Below, piece by piece: positions 1 to 7,558 of a stretch of DNA of 29,897 bases (within the stretch, counting starts at the first letter, position 1; every line of letters begins with the position of its first letter). The stretch spans positions 1 through 29,897 of the forward strand of contig JAYPCO010000011.1 in NCBI GenBank assembly GCA_038124765.1, in the 5' to 3' direction. A program made the position numbers and the translations under genes. Source of the stretch: HIMB59 sp038124765. Its GTDB lineage: Bacteria; Pseudomonadota; Alphaproteobacteria; HIMB59. The notes beneath the pieces are model-generated. The model saw only the letters and a program-made list of their open reading frames with translations. It was not told where the DNA came from and did not search any database.

Positions 1-90
1 CTCAGTGACCAAGAAGAGTAATTATAATTACCAATATATAATTTCATAAATTTGAATTTAAATTAAATTTTTAAAATATAATATCAAAGT

Positions 91-840
91 TTGTTCGATC
101 TTTCTTATTATCTAATAGTTTCCTTTGCAATTTTACTATTTGCAATCTCAAAATCTGGATTTTCCGGTGGTGGTTTGGCTCTTATTTCAGTGACATTATT
201 ATCGATCACTTATAGCCCATTAGTAGCCATTGCGATTTTGATGCCAATGTTAATCATTTGTGATGCTATAGCCGCATATTTAAATAGAAAACACTATGAA
301 CACAAAATTATATGGTCGATTGCTCCTTACTCTTTATTAGGGGTCATATTGGGAATGGTTTTGTTTAAGTTTATTAATCTATCGATGATAAGTATTTTTA
401 TCGGATCTATGTCTTTACTCTATGTTATTTTTAATTATCTAATTACAAAATCCATTTTAAAAAAAATTCCTTTTTACGGTAGTAAGTCTTTTTGGGGGAC
501 AGCGGCAGGTTTTACAAGTTTTTGTCTTCACTCCGGTGGGCTTCCAATGAATATCTATTTTTTGTCGGTTACTGATAGCAAGGTTAGGTTTGTAGCTGGT
601 TTAATTTTTTCAATGGCATTAATTAATTTATTTAAGCTTGGTCCATATTTTTACCTAGAGATTTTGAATTTAGAGAGTTTGATAGGTTATTTGGTTTTTT
701 CACCAATTGCTGTTGTTGGTGTTGTTTTAGGTCATTGGATGAATAACAAACTATCAGATAAATCCTTCTTTAGTATTATCAATTTTTTTATTGTGGTGGC
801 GTCTTTACGTTTAATTTACGTAGGTTTAGAGGGATTATAG
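91..840 (+). CDS. TauE/SafE-family membrane protein (putative sulfite/organosulfur anion exporter)
   Basis: A 249-residue, almost entirely hydrophobic protein with about eight predicted membrane segments, the usual size of the TauE/SafE (DUF81) family. The two halves each carry the glycine-rich signature of the family: SKSGFSGGGLA near residues 20-30 and TAAGFTSFCLHSGGLP near 137-154. Family members are inner-membrane permeases linked to export of sulfite, sulfoacetate or related anions, but most are uncharacterised, so the substrate is unknown. The start is a TTG; no in-frame ATG precedes the first membrane segment and there is no clear ribosome binding site. The 3' end overlaps the convergent 119-aa gene by 6 bases. 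It lies beside a methionine operon, which hints at sulfur metabolism, but it is on the other strand and the link is only suggestive. Confidence 0.85.
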   Translation: MFDLSYYLIVSFAILLFAISKSGFSGGGLALISVTLLSITYSPLVAIAILMPMLIICDAIAAYLNRKHYEHKIIWSIAPYSLLGVILGMVLFKFINLSMISIFIGSMSLLYVIFNYLITKSILKKIPFYGSKSFWGTAAGFTSFCLHSGGLPMNIYFLSVTDSKVRFVAGLIFSMALINLFKLGPYFYLEILNLESLIGYLVFSPIAVVGVVLGHWMNNKLSDKSFFSIINFFIVVASLRLIYVGLEGL

Positions 841-1194
841 TTTTTTATCTAGATGAGCAATTAAATCTTCTAGATTTTCAAAAGAGTTCATAGTTGAATT
901 ATCAATAAAAATATTAAAGTTTTGGCCAATTTTTTCTAAACAAATTGGCAGTGAGTTCTTAAAGTGTTCTAATTCATATTTAGATAGATCTTCTAAATGT
1001 AAAAAATAAAAATTATGTGAAGAATTTTTTAAATAATTTTTCCAAGATTGATTAATTTTAATGCCATGAGTGATTTTACATAAGTTACAAGAATACGTAG
1101 TAGGAGATGCATATTTATGGATGGTGTCCATGAAGGCATTCCATTTACCCCCTTTTGCGTTATATATAAAATAAATTTCTTTTTTATTGTTCAT
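835..1194 (-). CDS. Uncharacterised C-x2-C protein of the metX-metW operon
   Basis: A soluble 119-aa protein with no signal peptide or membrane segment. The N-terminal third is the distinctive part: a hydrophobic strand followed by YNAKGGKWNAFMD (residues 11-23), then HKYASPTTYSCNLC with the cysteine pair C36/C39. I recall a scattered bacterial family with the same pattern (YNA-SG--NA--D--HK--SP-TY-C-LC), sometimes labelled GTPase in databases, but no Walker A motif is visible and I do not trust that label. The second half is variable and charged. It is the last gene of metX-metW, overlapping metW by 11 bases, so it is probably translationally coupled and co-regulated by SAM. A thiol redox or metal-binding role is possible from C-x2-C; the function is unknown. 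Confidence 0.8.
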   Translation of the reverse strand: MNNKKEIYFIYNAKGGKWNAFMDTIHKYASPTTYSCNLCKITHGIKINQSWKNYLKNSSHNFYFLHLEDLSKYELEHFKNSLPICLEKIGQNFNIFIDNSTMNSFENLEDLIAHLDKKL

Positions 1195-1780
1195 TTACTA
1201 AATGAAACAAAACATCTTTACAAAATAAATTCGAAGGAATTTGACTATTTTTAAATTTTTTTAAGTTATCAAGATCATAAGTAGAAAGAATTTGCAAATT
1301 TAAGCTTAAAGCTAAAATTTGAAAATCTTTAATACTACACGGATGAATATTATAGGTATCAAACCATTGATCGTTAGTAGATTTTTTTAATAGTGAATTA
1401 AAACTACCGCTAAATAAAAACTTTGTAATTTTTCCAATATGAGCAGAATTGCTAAAACTTACTATTATATTTTTTCCAATTTTTTTTAATTCATTAAGTA
1501 AAATATCAGGTTTTTGGACGGTTTGGATGGTTTGCGTTAAAATACAAAAATCAAATTGGTTATGTGGAAAATTATCAACTATATGGTTAATATCTCCTTG
1601 TATAACATCTAATCCTTTTTCTAAACATTTAACAACTTTCTCTTGATCGATTTCAACACCTTGACAACTAACTCCCTTTTGGCTTAGGAGATTAATTAAC
1701 TCACCATCAGAGCAACCAATATCTAGTATTTTAGATCCAGGCGGGATAAAGTCTAAAATAACTTGATAATCCTTTCTCAT
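1184..1780 (-). CDS. metW: MetW, SAM-dependent methyltransferase-like partner of MetX
   Basis: A 198-aa class I methyltransferase fold. Motif I is ILDIGCSDGELI (about residues 18-29), the acidic end of strand 2 is GVEID (about 41-45), and QGDI (about 61-64) and FDFCILTQTIQ (about 76-86) match the MetW family closely. MetW is nearly always encoded with metX and is needed for methionine synthesis in several proteobacteria, although its own reaction is not well defined. Here metX and metW share the sequence TAATG, stop and start overlapping by one base. An AAGGG lies about 12 bases before the start, inside the metX end, and may assist reinitiation. Length is typical for the family. Confidence 0.93.
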   Translation of the reverse strand: MRKDYQVILDFIPPGSKILDIGCSDGELINLLSQKGVSCQGVEIDQEKVVKCLEKGLDVIQGDINHIVDNFPHNQFDFCILTQTIQTVQKPDILLNELKKIGKNIIVSFSNSAHIGKITKFLFSGSFNSLLKKSTNDQWFDTYNIHPCSIKDFQILALSLNLQILSTYDLDNLKKFKNSQIPSNLFCKDVLFHLVNEQ

Positions 1781-2901
1781 TATTTAATTCCCTTCAAAAA
1801 TCCTTCAGAGATTTTAAAAAATTGAGGCTCATCGAGAAGAAAACTATCGTGTCCTCTCTCGGAGACAACTTCTGCAAAACTAACGTTCGATCCAATCGAA
1901 TTAAGTAACGATACTATTTCTCTAGACTCTTTTGTGGGGAAGAGCCAATCACTGGTAAATGATAAGACCAAAAAACGAACACGGTTTTCAATAATTTTTT
2001 CTTTATTGGCTATTATTTCATCAGATACATCAAAATAATCCATAGCACGAGTCATGTAGAGATAGCTATTCGCATCAAATCGATCCACAAAGGATCTTCC
2101 TTGATAGCGTAGATAACTTTCAACTTGGAAATCAATATCAAAACCAAAGGATAGGTCTTTTTTCTCTTGCAGGTTTCGTCCAAATTTATTTTGAAACGCT
2201 TTCTCTGATAAATAGGTAATGTGGGCAATCATTCTCGCCACAGATAGTCCATTTTCTGGTTTTGTATTATTTTCAATATATCTACCCCCATGCCAGCTAG
2301 GATCTAACATTATTGATTGTCTACCTGCTTCATCAAATGCAATATTTTGAGCAGAGTGCTTTAGAGATCCTGCAATACAAATAATAGATTTTGTATGTTC
2401 AGGGTAGGTGGCAGCCCATTGTAAGACCTGCATTGCACCCATTGAGCCACCAATCACTGAGTGCAACTTTGAAATTTTTAGTTCATCAATTAAAATTTTT
2501 TGAACTCTAACCATATCTCTAATAGTAATAGTCGGAAAATCCGAACCATATATTTTTCTAGTTTGAGGGTTTATATCATTGGGGCCTGTAGTACCAACAC
2601 ACCCCCCTAGAACATTTGAGCAAATTACAAAATGTTTATTGGTATCAATGGGTTTATTTGGACCGATCATTAAATCCCACCAGCCGTTTTTTTTAGTGAT
2701 AGGACTTTGTTCTGCAGGAAATTGATCACCTGTTAAGGCATGACAAATAAGAATGGCATTATCCTTTTGGTCATTTAATTTACCATAAGTTTGATAGGCT
2801 ATTTTAAAGTTGTTAATTTTTTTACCTGAGTCTAAGAGCAAATCCTCTTGGCAGGTAATTATATAACCCGGATATTCTGTATTTGCAGTTATTGTTCTCA
2901 T
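1780..2901 (-). CDS. metX: Homoserine O-acyltransferase MetX
   Basis: An alpha/beta-hydrolase-fold enzyme that acylates homoserine, the first committed step of methionine synthesis. Visible motifs with the ATG start: AYQTYG near 35-40, CHALTGDQ at 53-60, the nucleophile elbow GGSMGA with S153, D318 in TSDWLFP and H351 in ERGHDSF, a complete Ser-Asp-His triad. At 373 aa the length is normal. The open frame continues upstream to a TTG at 2967, but those extra 22 codons run through the riboswitch and do not resemble the family, so I chose the ATG at 2901. Acetyl-CoA versus succinyl-CoA specificity cannot be told by eye. It heads the operon metX-metW-C-x2-C protein. Confidence 0.95.
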   Translation of the reverse strand: MRTITANTEYPGYIITCQEDLLLDSGKKINNFKIAYQTYGKLNDQKDNAILICHALTGDQFPAEQSPITKKNGWWDLMIGPNKPIDTNKHFVICSNVLGGCVGTTGPNDINPQTRKIYGSDFPTITIRDMVRVQKILIDELKISKLHSVIGGSMGAMQVLQWAATYPEHTKSIICIAGSLKHSAQNIAFDEAGRQSIMLDPSWHGGRYIENNTKPENGLSVARMIAHITYLSEKAFQNKFGRNLQEKKDLSFGFDIDFQVESYLRYQGRSFVDRFDANSYLYMTRAMDYFDVSDEIIANKEKIIENRVRFLVLSFTSDWLFPTKESREIVSLLNSIGSNVSFAEVVSERGHDSFLLDEPQFFKISEGFLKGIK

Positions 2902-2931
2902 TGTTATTGCTCGAATGATGACTGCTTGGGG

Positions 2932-2982
2932 AAACGCTTTAGCTGTTTTAACACCCGCAAGCTGCAATCAAATCGGTGTAGT
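2932..2982 (-). promoter_or_regulatory. SAM-II-class (SAM-II/SAM-V) riboswitch in the metX leader
   Basis: Read on the minus strand, the leader has stem ACACC (2979-2975) pairing with GGTGT (2955-2951). The stem encloses a 19-base loop that begins GATTTG and ends GCTTGCG, followed by TAAAA and GCTAAA (2943-2938). The order stem, GATTTG, GCTTGC, stem, TAAA, GCTAAA is what I recall of the SAM-II consensus, and SAM-V shares the same binding core. A possible pseudoknot pairs GCTT (2962-2959) with AAGC (2939-2936). It lies 30-odd bases before the metX ATG and directly after a predicted promoter. The family senses S-adenosylmethionine and lowers translation when SAM is plentiful. Which of the two Rfam families fits better needs a covariance-model search. 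Confidence 0.82.
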
Positions 2983-2985
2983 GAG

Positions 2986-3015
2986 AATTTATTATTTTTG
3001 AGGTTAATTTGTCAA
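2986..3015 (-). promoter_or_regulatory. Predicted sigma-70-type promoter of the metX operon
   Basis: A perfect -35 hexamer TTGACA (minus strand, 3015-3010) is followed at 17-18 bases by an AT-rich -10 region (ATAAAT or TAAATT, about 2992-2986). Transcription would begin near 2980, so the RNA would start almost exactly at the first riboswitch stem. The -10 match is only partial. On the plus strand, TATAAA at 3016-3021 could be a -10 for hisC but lacks a convincing -35. Confidence 0.55.
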
Positions 3016-3047
3016 TATAAAAGGATGATATTTTCACTATATAGTTT

Positions 3048-4118
3048 ATGAATATTTTTAAAATGAAATCAAAACTACCTACAAATTCCTACAAGGGCGG
3101 CGCAGAGGATTTTACTGGTTTTATTAGGCTTTCCTCTAATGAAAATAACATGGGCCCTTCCCCTAAAGCATTAGCGGCAATTAGAAAAAATACCAAATTT
3201 TCTAATGTATACCCTGAGTTAGATGGCCAATCGCTTATTAATCAAATTTCGAAATTTAATAAAATTAATTCAAATCAAATAATTTTAGGAGCCGGTTCGG
3301 ATGAGGTGCTTCAAATGATTTTTGCTGCATTCACTTCCCCAAAAGATCAAGTAGTATTCACGCGTTATGCTTTTGCCATGTATGCTATATATGCAAGAAA
3401 CTTTAAATGCACGCCTAAAATTTTTAATGATAATCAATTCCAGTTTTCATTAAATAATTTATTAAAATTAGTTAGTTCTAAAACTAAATTAATTTTATTA
3501 GCCAATCCTAATAACCCAACAGGTTCAATATTTTTTGAAAAAGAATTAATGAGTTTTTTAAATAAAGTGAACAAGAAAACAATTGTTGTTTTAGATGGTG
3601 CTTATGTAGAATTTATTAATGATAAACGATTTAATGGGGGTATTAATTTAGTTAAAAAATACCCTAATTTAATAGTTACTAGATCCTTTTCTAAAATTTT
3701 TGCTTTAGGTGGAATGAGAATAGGGTGGGGTTACTCTTCTTTAGAAAATATAACAAAGTTATATGCTTATAAAAAACCTTTTAATGTTTCTAGACTTTCC
3801 ATAGAGGCTGCCTGTGCAACCCTAAATGATCAAAAGTGGTTAAGAAATTGCGCAAAGAGTAATGAATTAATAAAAAAATATACTGTATCTAATATTAAAA
3901 ATAGTTCTTTTGATGTGATTGACACTACGGCTAATTTTATTTTATTAAAATTTTATAAAAAATCAGATGCAAAAAGTTTCGTCGACTATTTATATAAAAA
4001 TAAAATTACAGTTAGATCTCTTGTCTCTTATGGACTGCCTAATTATATAAGAATGACAATAGGTACTAAATTAGATATGACTAAAACTGTTAAAATTATT
4101 AACAAATTCAATGTTTAA
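3048..4118 (+). CDS. hisC: HisC-family aminotransferase (histidinol-phosphate / aromatic aminotransferase)
   Basis: A 356-aa fold-type I PLP enzyme. NPNNPTG is at 153-159, the cofactor-binding aspartate is D183 in VLDGAY, the Schiff-base lysine is K216 in SFSKIF, and GGMRIGW follows at 221-227. The substrate-binding arginine motif is YIRMTIGT near the C-terminus. HisC transaminates imidazole-acetol phosphate in histidine synthesis. In alphaproteobacteria the copy fused in operon to tyrA often also serves phenylalanine and tyrosine synthesis, and the 8-base overlap with tyrA here supports that dual role. Whether another hisC exists outside this window is unknown. The ATG at 3048 has no Shine-Dalgarno sequence; an ATG five codons later is an alternative start. 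Confidence 0.92.
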   Translation: MNIFKMKSKLPTNSYKGGAEDFTGFIRLSSNENNMGPSPKALAAIRKNTKFSNVYPELDGQSLINQISKFNKINSNQIILGAGSDEVLQMIFAAFTSPKDQVVFTRYAFAMYAIYARNFKCTPKIFNDNQFQFSLNNLLKLVSSKTKLILLANPNNPTGSIFFEKELMSFLNKVNKKTIVVLDGAYVEFINDKRFNGGINLVKKYPNLIVTRSFSKIFALGGMRIGWGYSSLENITKLYAYKKPFNVSRLSIEAACATLNDQKWLRNCAKSNELIKKYTVSNIKNSSFDVIDTTANFILLKFYKKSDAKSFVDYLYKNKITVRSLVSYGLPNYIRMTIGTKLDMTKTVKIINKFNV

Positions 4119-5007
4119 AAATATTTTAATTATAGGATTTGGAATGATCGGCTCCTCTATCGCTAGATCACTATTAAAATTTAAAAATCCCCCAAAGATT
4201 TTTGCTTTTGATAAATCTAAACAACTTCATGCACGCCTAAAATCATCAAAATTAACTAAAATTAATTGTTTATCTTCTATGAAGGATGTTAATAAGAATA
4301 ATATCGATCTAATAATTATTTGTACACCAGTCTTACAATATAAAAAAATCTTTGCAGAAATAAATTCCATCGACCACCATAAAATAATCGTAACGGACGT
4401 AGGTTCTACAAAGTCAAATATAGAAAAAATTTATTTAAAAAATAAATTTACTTTTAATTTTGTTCCATCTCATCCAATTGCTGGTATTGAAAAAGCTGGA
4501 CTTGAACATGGATTAGAAGGGCTTTTCAAAAATCGATATAACATTATCTGCCCCTTTGGCAAAAGTAAGCCTAGTGCAGTAAAAAAAATAGCTAATTTTT
4601 GGAAGAAATTGGGTATGCAAATAGAAATTATGAATTCTAAAGATCATGATCATGTTTTGGGTTTGACTTCTCATTTACCTCATTTGATTTCATATTCCTT
4701 AGTTCAAACTGCAATGAAGAAAGAAAAATCCTTAAATTCGAAATTAGTAAAGTTTTCAGCAGGGGGTTTTAGAGATTTTACTAGAATCGCTGGTAGTGAT
4801 CCTGAAATGTGGAGGGATATTTTCCTCGCTAACAATACACAAATCAAGAAGCTTGCAAATTTATTTATCTCAGAATTAACTAAACTCTCAAAAAGTCTGA
4901 ATAACCAAAATTCAAAAAAATTGTTATTAAAATTAAAAAATACTAAAAAAGTAAGAAATAGAATTGTTAAAGCTCGTCAGGCAGGACAATTCTTACCTAA
5001 TGGTTAA
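4111..5007 (+). CDS. tyrA: Prephenate/arogenate dehydrogenase TyrA
   Basis: A 298-aa NAD(P)-dependent dehydrogenase for tyrosine synthesis. The N-terminal Rossmann fold has IGFGMIGSS at 8-16. The catalytic region includes DVGSTK (96-101), PSHPIAG (119-125, with H121 the likely catalytic histidine) and DHDHVLGLTSHLPH (178-191). The helical C-terminal domain has FRDFTRIAGSDPEMWRDI, typical of the family. There is no chorismate mutase fusion. Translation is coupled to hisC by an 8-base overlap. The 3' end overlaps the convergent plsC by 11 bases, so the two transcripts must run into each other. Confidence 0.95.
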   Translation: MFKNILIIGFGMIGSSIARSLLKFKNPPKIFAFDKSKQLHARLKSSKLTKINCLSSMKDVNKNNIDLIIICTPVLQYKKIFAEINSIDHHKIIVTDVGSTKSNIEKIYLKNKFTFNFVPSHPIAGIEKAGLEHGLEGLFKNRYNIICPFGKSKPSAVKKIANFWKKLGMQIEIMNSKDHDHVLGLTSHLPHLISYSLVQTAMKKEKSLNSKLVKFSAGGFRDFTRIAGSDPEMWRDIFLANNTQIKKLANLFISELTKLSKSLNNQNSKKLLLKLKNTKKVRNRIVKARQAGQFLPNG

Positions 5008-5668
5008 GTGTATTTATCTCAAATTTTAGTTTATTTAAAAAATCTAATTTAGATAATCCGGGCGGTATCGGGTCTTTTAGCTCAATAACAATTGTACCTT
5101 TTTGAACATTATTATTTTTGGGCCAACAATAGCCAGAATTAATCGCAATAGGAATAACCGGTTTATTTAATGATTTATACATAGAATAAATACCAGGCTT
5201 TAGGTCAGGTTGGTCTAAGAACTGAGTCCTTGTTCCTTCTGGAAAGATTATTACGGGTCTTTCTTCAACGTATTTAGCAGTTTGTTCATTCACATATCTT
5301 AAACTATGAATGCCTTGAGAGCGATCTATCGCAATCATTCCTAGCTTTTTTAAGTACATTCCAAATAATGGAATACTGAGTAATTCTTTTTTTAAAATGT
5401 AAGCAGGGTTATAAAATAATTGATTAAAGTAAATTGTTTCAAACATTGATTGGTGCTTACTTGCATATAAATATCCACTATTATTAATTAAATGGGCATT
5501 TATGATTTTTATGTCTATTTTAAAAAGCTTTAGTACTATTTCCATATTTTTGGAAAATAAAATTACAAAAAACCTAAATTTTTTATAATTAAAAAAAATT
5601 CCTAATAAGGAAAAAATTAAAACTAATGCAGTACTAAGATAAAATATAATTAAAAATTTAAACTTCAT
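4997..5668 (-). CDS. plsC: 1-acyl-sn-glycerol-3-phosphate acyltransferase (PlsC family)
   Basis: A 223-aa membrane-bound acyltransferase making phosphatidic acid from lysophosphatidic acid. A hydrophobic N-terminus (about residues 5-28) anchors it. The catalytic motif is HQSMFE (H72, E77), that is H-x4-E rather than the textbook H-x4-D; the acidic residue is conserved in character, and I recall KHQSMWET in other alphaproteobacterial homologues. The second motif FPEGTR is at 142-147, followed by a hydrophobic VIPIAINSG block. It is the last gene of the operon starting with the HIG1-domain gene and overlaps the preceding ydcF-like gene by 11 bases. A different acyl acceptor, such as ornithine lipid, cannot be excluded. 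Confidence 0.88.
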   Translation of the reverse strand: MKFKFLIIFYLSTALVLIFSLLGIFFNYKKFRFFVILFSKNMEIVLKLFKIDIKIINAHLINNSGYLYASKHQSMFETIYFNQLFYNPAYILKKELLSIPLFGMYLKKLGMIAIDRSQGIHSLRYVNEQTAKYVEERPVIIFPEGTRTQFLDQPDLKPGIYSMYKSLNKPVIPIAINSGYCWPKNNNVQKGTIVIELKDPIPPGLSKLDFLNKLKFEINTLNH

Positions 5669-6224
5669 ATTTTTTTACAAAAACAATTTTTGATACAAGT
5701 AATTTTACATATTCCTCAAATAATTTTTCAAACGGTAGAATTGAGGAACTAGAGTTAACCGCATAAGGTGTGACTTGCAAACCTGAAAGCTGATCGAATA
5801 AAAATTTTGCTCTTTGCATATGCAATTCAGAAGTTATTAGAAGTATTGACTTAACTTTATTTTCTAGAGCCCAATATCTTGTTTCTAAAGCATTCTCATA
5901 GGTATTTTTAGATAGGTAGCCGACTTCAATACAGCACTCAACAATATTTTGATCAAAGTTTAAGATATTTACTAAGACAACCTCAGAATTAAAAGTATTA
6001 TCAACCCCCGAGATAAAAAGTTTATTTTGATTTGAATTATTAATTTGATTATATCCCTCAATAATTCTTTCACCTTTGCCGCCAGTCAAAACAACAATTG
6101 CATCTACATTAAAATTTGTATCCCTTTGATATGGTATATTGTTTTTGAACTTGATGAGCCCTAAAGCAATTGAGACTAAAATTAAGGCTAAAATAATATT
6201 TATTCTTTTTAAAAAAAGAATCAT
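5658..6224 (-). CDS. YdcF/SanA-like DUF218 membrane protein
   Basis: A 188-aa protein with one N-terminal membrane segment (about 9-25) and a DUF218 domain. Family motifs: DAIVVLTGGKGERI (about 41-54), LFISGV (about 69-74), the conserved asparagine run KNTYENA (about 106-112) and LLITSELHMQRA (about 128-139). DUF218 proteins (YdcF, SanA, ElyC) are tied to cell envelope functions but have no agreed biochemical activity. The gene starts on the base directly after the lysA stop codon and overlaps plsC, so it is embedded in one transcript. The plsC-ydcF pairing is common in alphaproteobacteria and suggests envelope biogenesis. Confidence 0.85.
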   Translation of the reverse strand: MILFLKRINIILALILVSIALGLIKFKNNIPYQRDTNFNVDAIVVLTGGKGERIIEGYNQINNSNQNKLFISGVDNTFNSEVVLVNILNFDQNIVECCIEVGYLSKNTYENALETRYWALENKVKSILLITSELHMQRAKFLFDQLSGLQVTPYAVNSSSSILPFEKLFEEYVKLLVSKIVFVKKYEV

Positions 6225-7412
6225 TTACATGATCTCATTTTTGCAAAGATCTTCTAATGCATCACGTGAACGTATGACTCTATATTCCTGTTTGTTATAT
6301 AATACTTCTAAGGGGCGGGGACGACTATTATATGTCGATGCCATTGAAGATCCGTAGGCACCTACATTTAAAAATTTAAGTATATCGCCCTTTTGTAATT
6401 CAGGTAATTTAACTTCTTTTATAAAAAAATCAGTTGACTCACAGATGCCGCCAGCAATGTCATATGTCATCTCATTTTTTTTTAAATCTAAAGTTTGAAT
6501 TAAAGGCTTGATATCATATAAAGCAGGTCTGACGTATTCTGAAAAGGAACTATCAACTATAGCTATCAACTTATCTCCGCTTTTTTTAATATAGAGTACT
6601 TTAGTAATTAACTCAGCACTATCAGCGATAATAAAGCGACCAGGTTCAAAAATAACACTATAACTTTTACCTTTTAATAACCCCTCAAGGTCTTCCTTCC
6701 ATTTATGAAAATTGAGTTGATCATTGCTGTGATCCAAAACAGCAAATCCACCTCCAAAATCTAATGATCTAATTTCAAAACCTTGAGAGTTAAGCCTATC
6801 CGCTAAAGATATTAAGTTGCGATAAGACTCTATTAACTTGGTATGATCTATAATCTGACTACCTATGTGCACAGATAAACAATTTAATTTAACACCTTGT
6901 AGTTTTTTTATTTCTTCAAAATTTATTTGATCCACTGATATTCCAAATTTGCCACCAGATTTTCCAGTGGTTATTTTATCAAGCGTATCGCCATCAATAT
7001 CTGGATTAATTCTTATGCCAATATTAGTTCTTAAGCCCTTAGACATGGAATAATCATTAATGATTGAAATTTCATCAAGATTTTCAATATTAATTGACTG
7101 GATCCTTTGAGTGATTGCATATTTTATATCAAATTCTGTTTTGCCCGGACCATCAAAAATAATATCTTTGGGCTCAAAACCAGCTTTTAACGACTTGAAT
7201 AACTCACCAGATGAAACTACTTCAGCGCCTAAATTGTTTTTTCTTAAAATATTAAGAATAGCTAAGTTAGGATTGGCTTTTACTGCAAAATGAAATTTAT
7301 GATTAATGTTTAAATTTAAATCTTTTAAAAAATTTATTTTTTTTAAAATAGTTTCTTCGTTATAGAGATAAAATGGAGTCTGAAACTCTTCAATTATTTT
7401 GTTAAATATCAT
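6225..7412 (-). CDS. lysA: Diaminopimelate decarboxylase
   Basis: A 395-aa PLP enzyme converting meso-diaminopimelate to lysine. The alanine-racemase-like barrel carries the Schiff-base lysine K45 in HFAVKANPN. Further motifs are AEVVSSGEL (about 63-71), CLSVHIGSQI, LDFGGGF and the phosphate-binding EPGRF. The C-terminal beta domain has GGICESTDFF, supplying the conserved cysteine-glutamate of the active site. Length is slightly below the usual 410-420. The start ATG overlaps the stop of the small lipoprotein gene (ATGA), and the stop is followed directly by the ydcF-like ATG. Confidence 0.96.
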   Translation of the reverse strand: MIFNKIIEEFQTPFYLYNEETILKKINFLKDLNLNINHKFHFAVKANPNLAILNILRKNNLGAEVVSSGELFKSLKAGFEPKDIIFDGPGKTEFDIKYAITQRIQSINIENLDEISIINDYSMSKGLRTNIGIRINPDIDGDTLDKITTGKSGGKFGISVDQINFEEIKKLQGVKLNCLSVHIGSQIIDHTKLIESYRNLISLADRLNSQGFEIRSLDFGGGFAVLDHSNDQLNFHKWKEDLEGLLKGKSYSVIFEPGRFIIADSAELITKVLYIKKSGDKLIAIVDSSFSEYVRPALYDIKPLIQTLDLKKNEMTYDIAGGICESTDFFIKEVKLPELQKGDILKFLNVGAYGSSMASTYNSRPRPLEVLYNKQEYRVIRSRDALEDLCKNEIM

Positions 7413-7558
7413 TGATCTTCTGGATAGTCATAATCATCATTAGGGGGGAAAGGAAATACAGATTTATCCACTACGCCCTCAGGTAGTTTATTAGGTTTTT
7501 TGTTACCACAACTAACGATTAATAGCGATAACAATGAAATTATTAAAATGCGCACCAT
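7409..7558 (-). CDS. lptM: Small lipoprotein, LptM (YifL)-like
   Basis: A 49-aa gene between argH and lysA. The product has a hydrophobic signal peptide (about residues 3-16) ending in the lipobox IVSC with C17 as the lipidation site. A short tail GNKKPNKLPEG follows, then an acidic C-terminus rich in Pro, Asp and Tyr. The ATG lies directly after the argH stop and the TGA overlaps the lysA ATG, a clean fit in the operon. Small lipoproteins at exactly this place, beside lysA, are the LptM/YifL family, which in E. coli helps mature the LPS-export translocon LptDE. Family assignment rests on lipobox, size and gene order rather than strong sequence identity. Confidence 0.8.
   Translation of the reverse strand: MVRILIISLLSLLIVSCGNKKPNKLPEGVVDKSVFPFPPNDDYDYPEDQ

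Noticed and set aside
1..21. A frame reading LSDQEE then stop at the left edge, possibly the tail of an upstream gene.
   Set aside because: Seven codons are too few to identify or to separate from chance.
60..90. A/T-only palindromic runs before the TauE-like gene, considered as a promoter or operator.
   Set aside because: Such runs arise freely in AT-rich DNA; no -35/-10 pair at proper spacing stands out.
2902..2967. N-terminal extension of metX to a TTG at 2967.
   Set aside because: The added residues are a translation of the riboswitch; family N-termini begin near the ATG at 2901.
2848..3051. Plus-strand open frame of 67 codons over the metX start, the riboswitch and the promoter.
   Set aside because: It is Cys/Tyr-rich and resembles no family, is antisense to the metX start and leader, and has no independent support.
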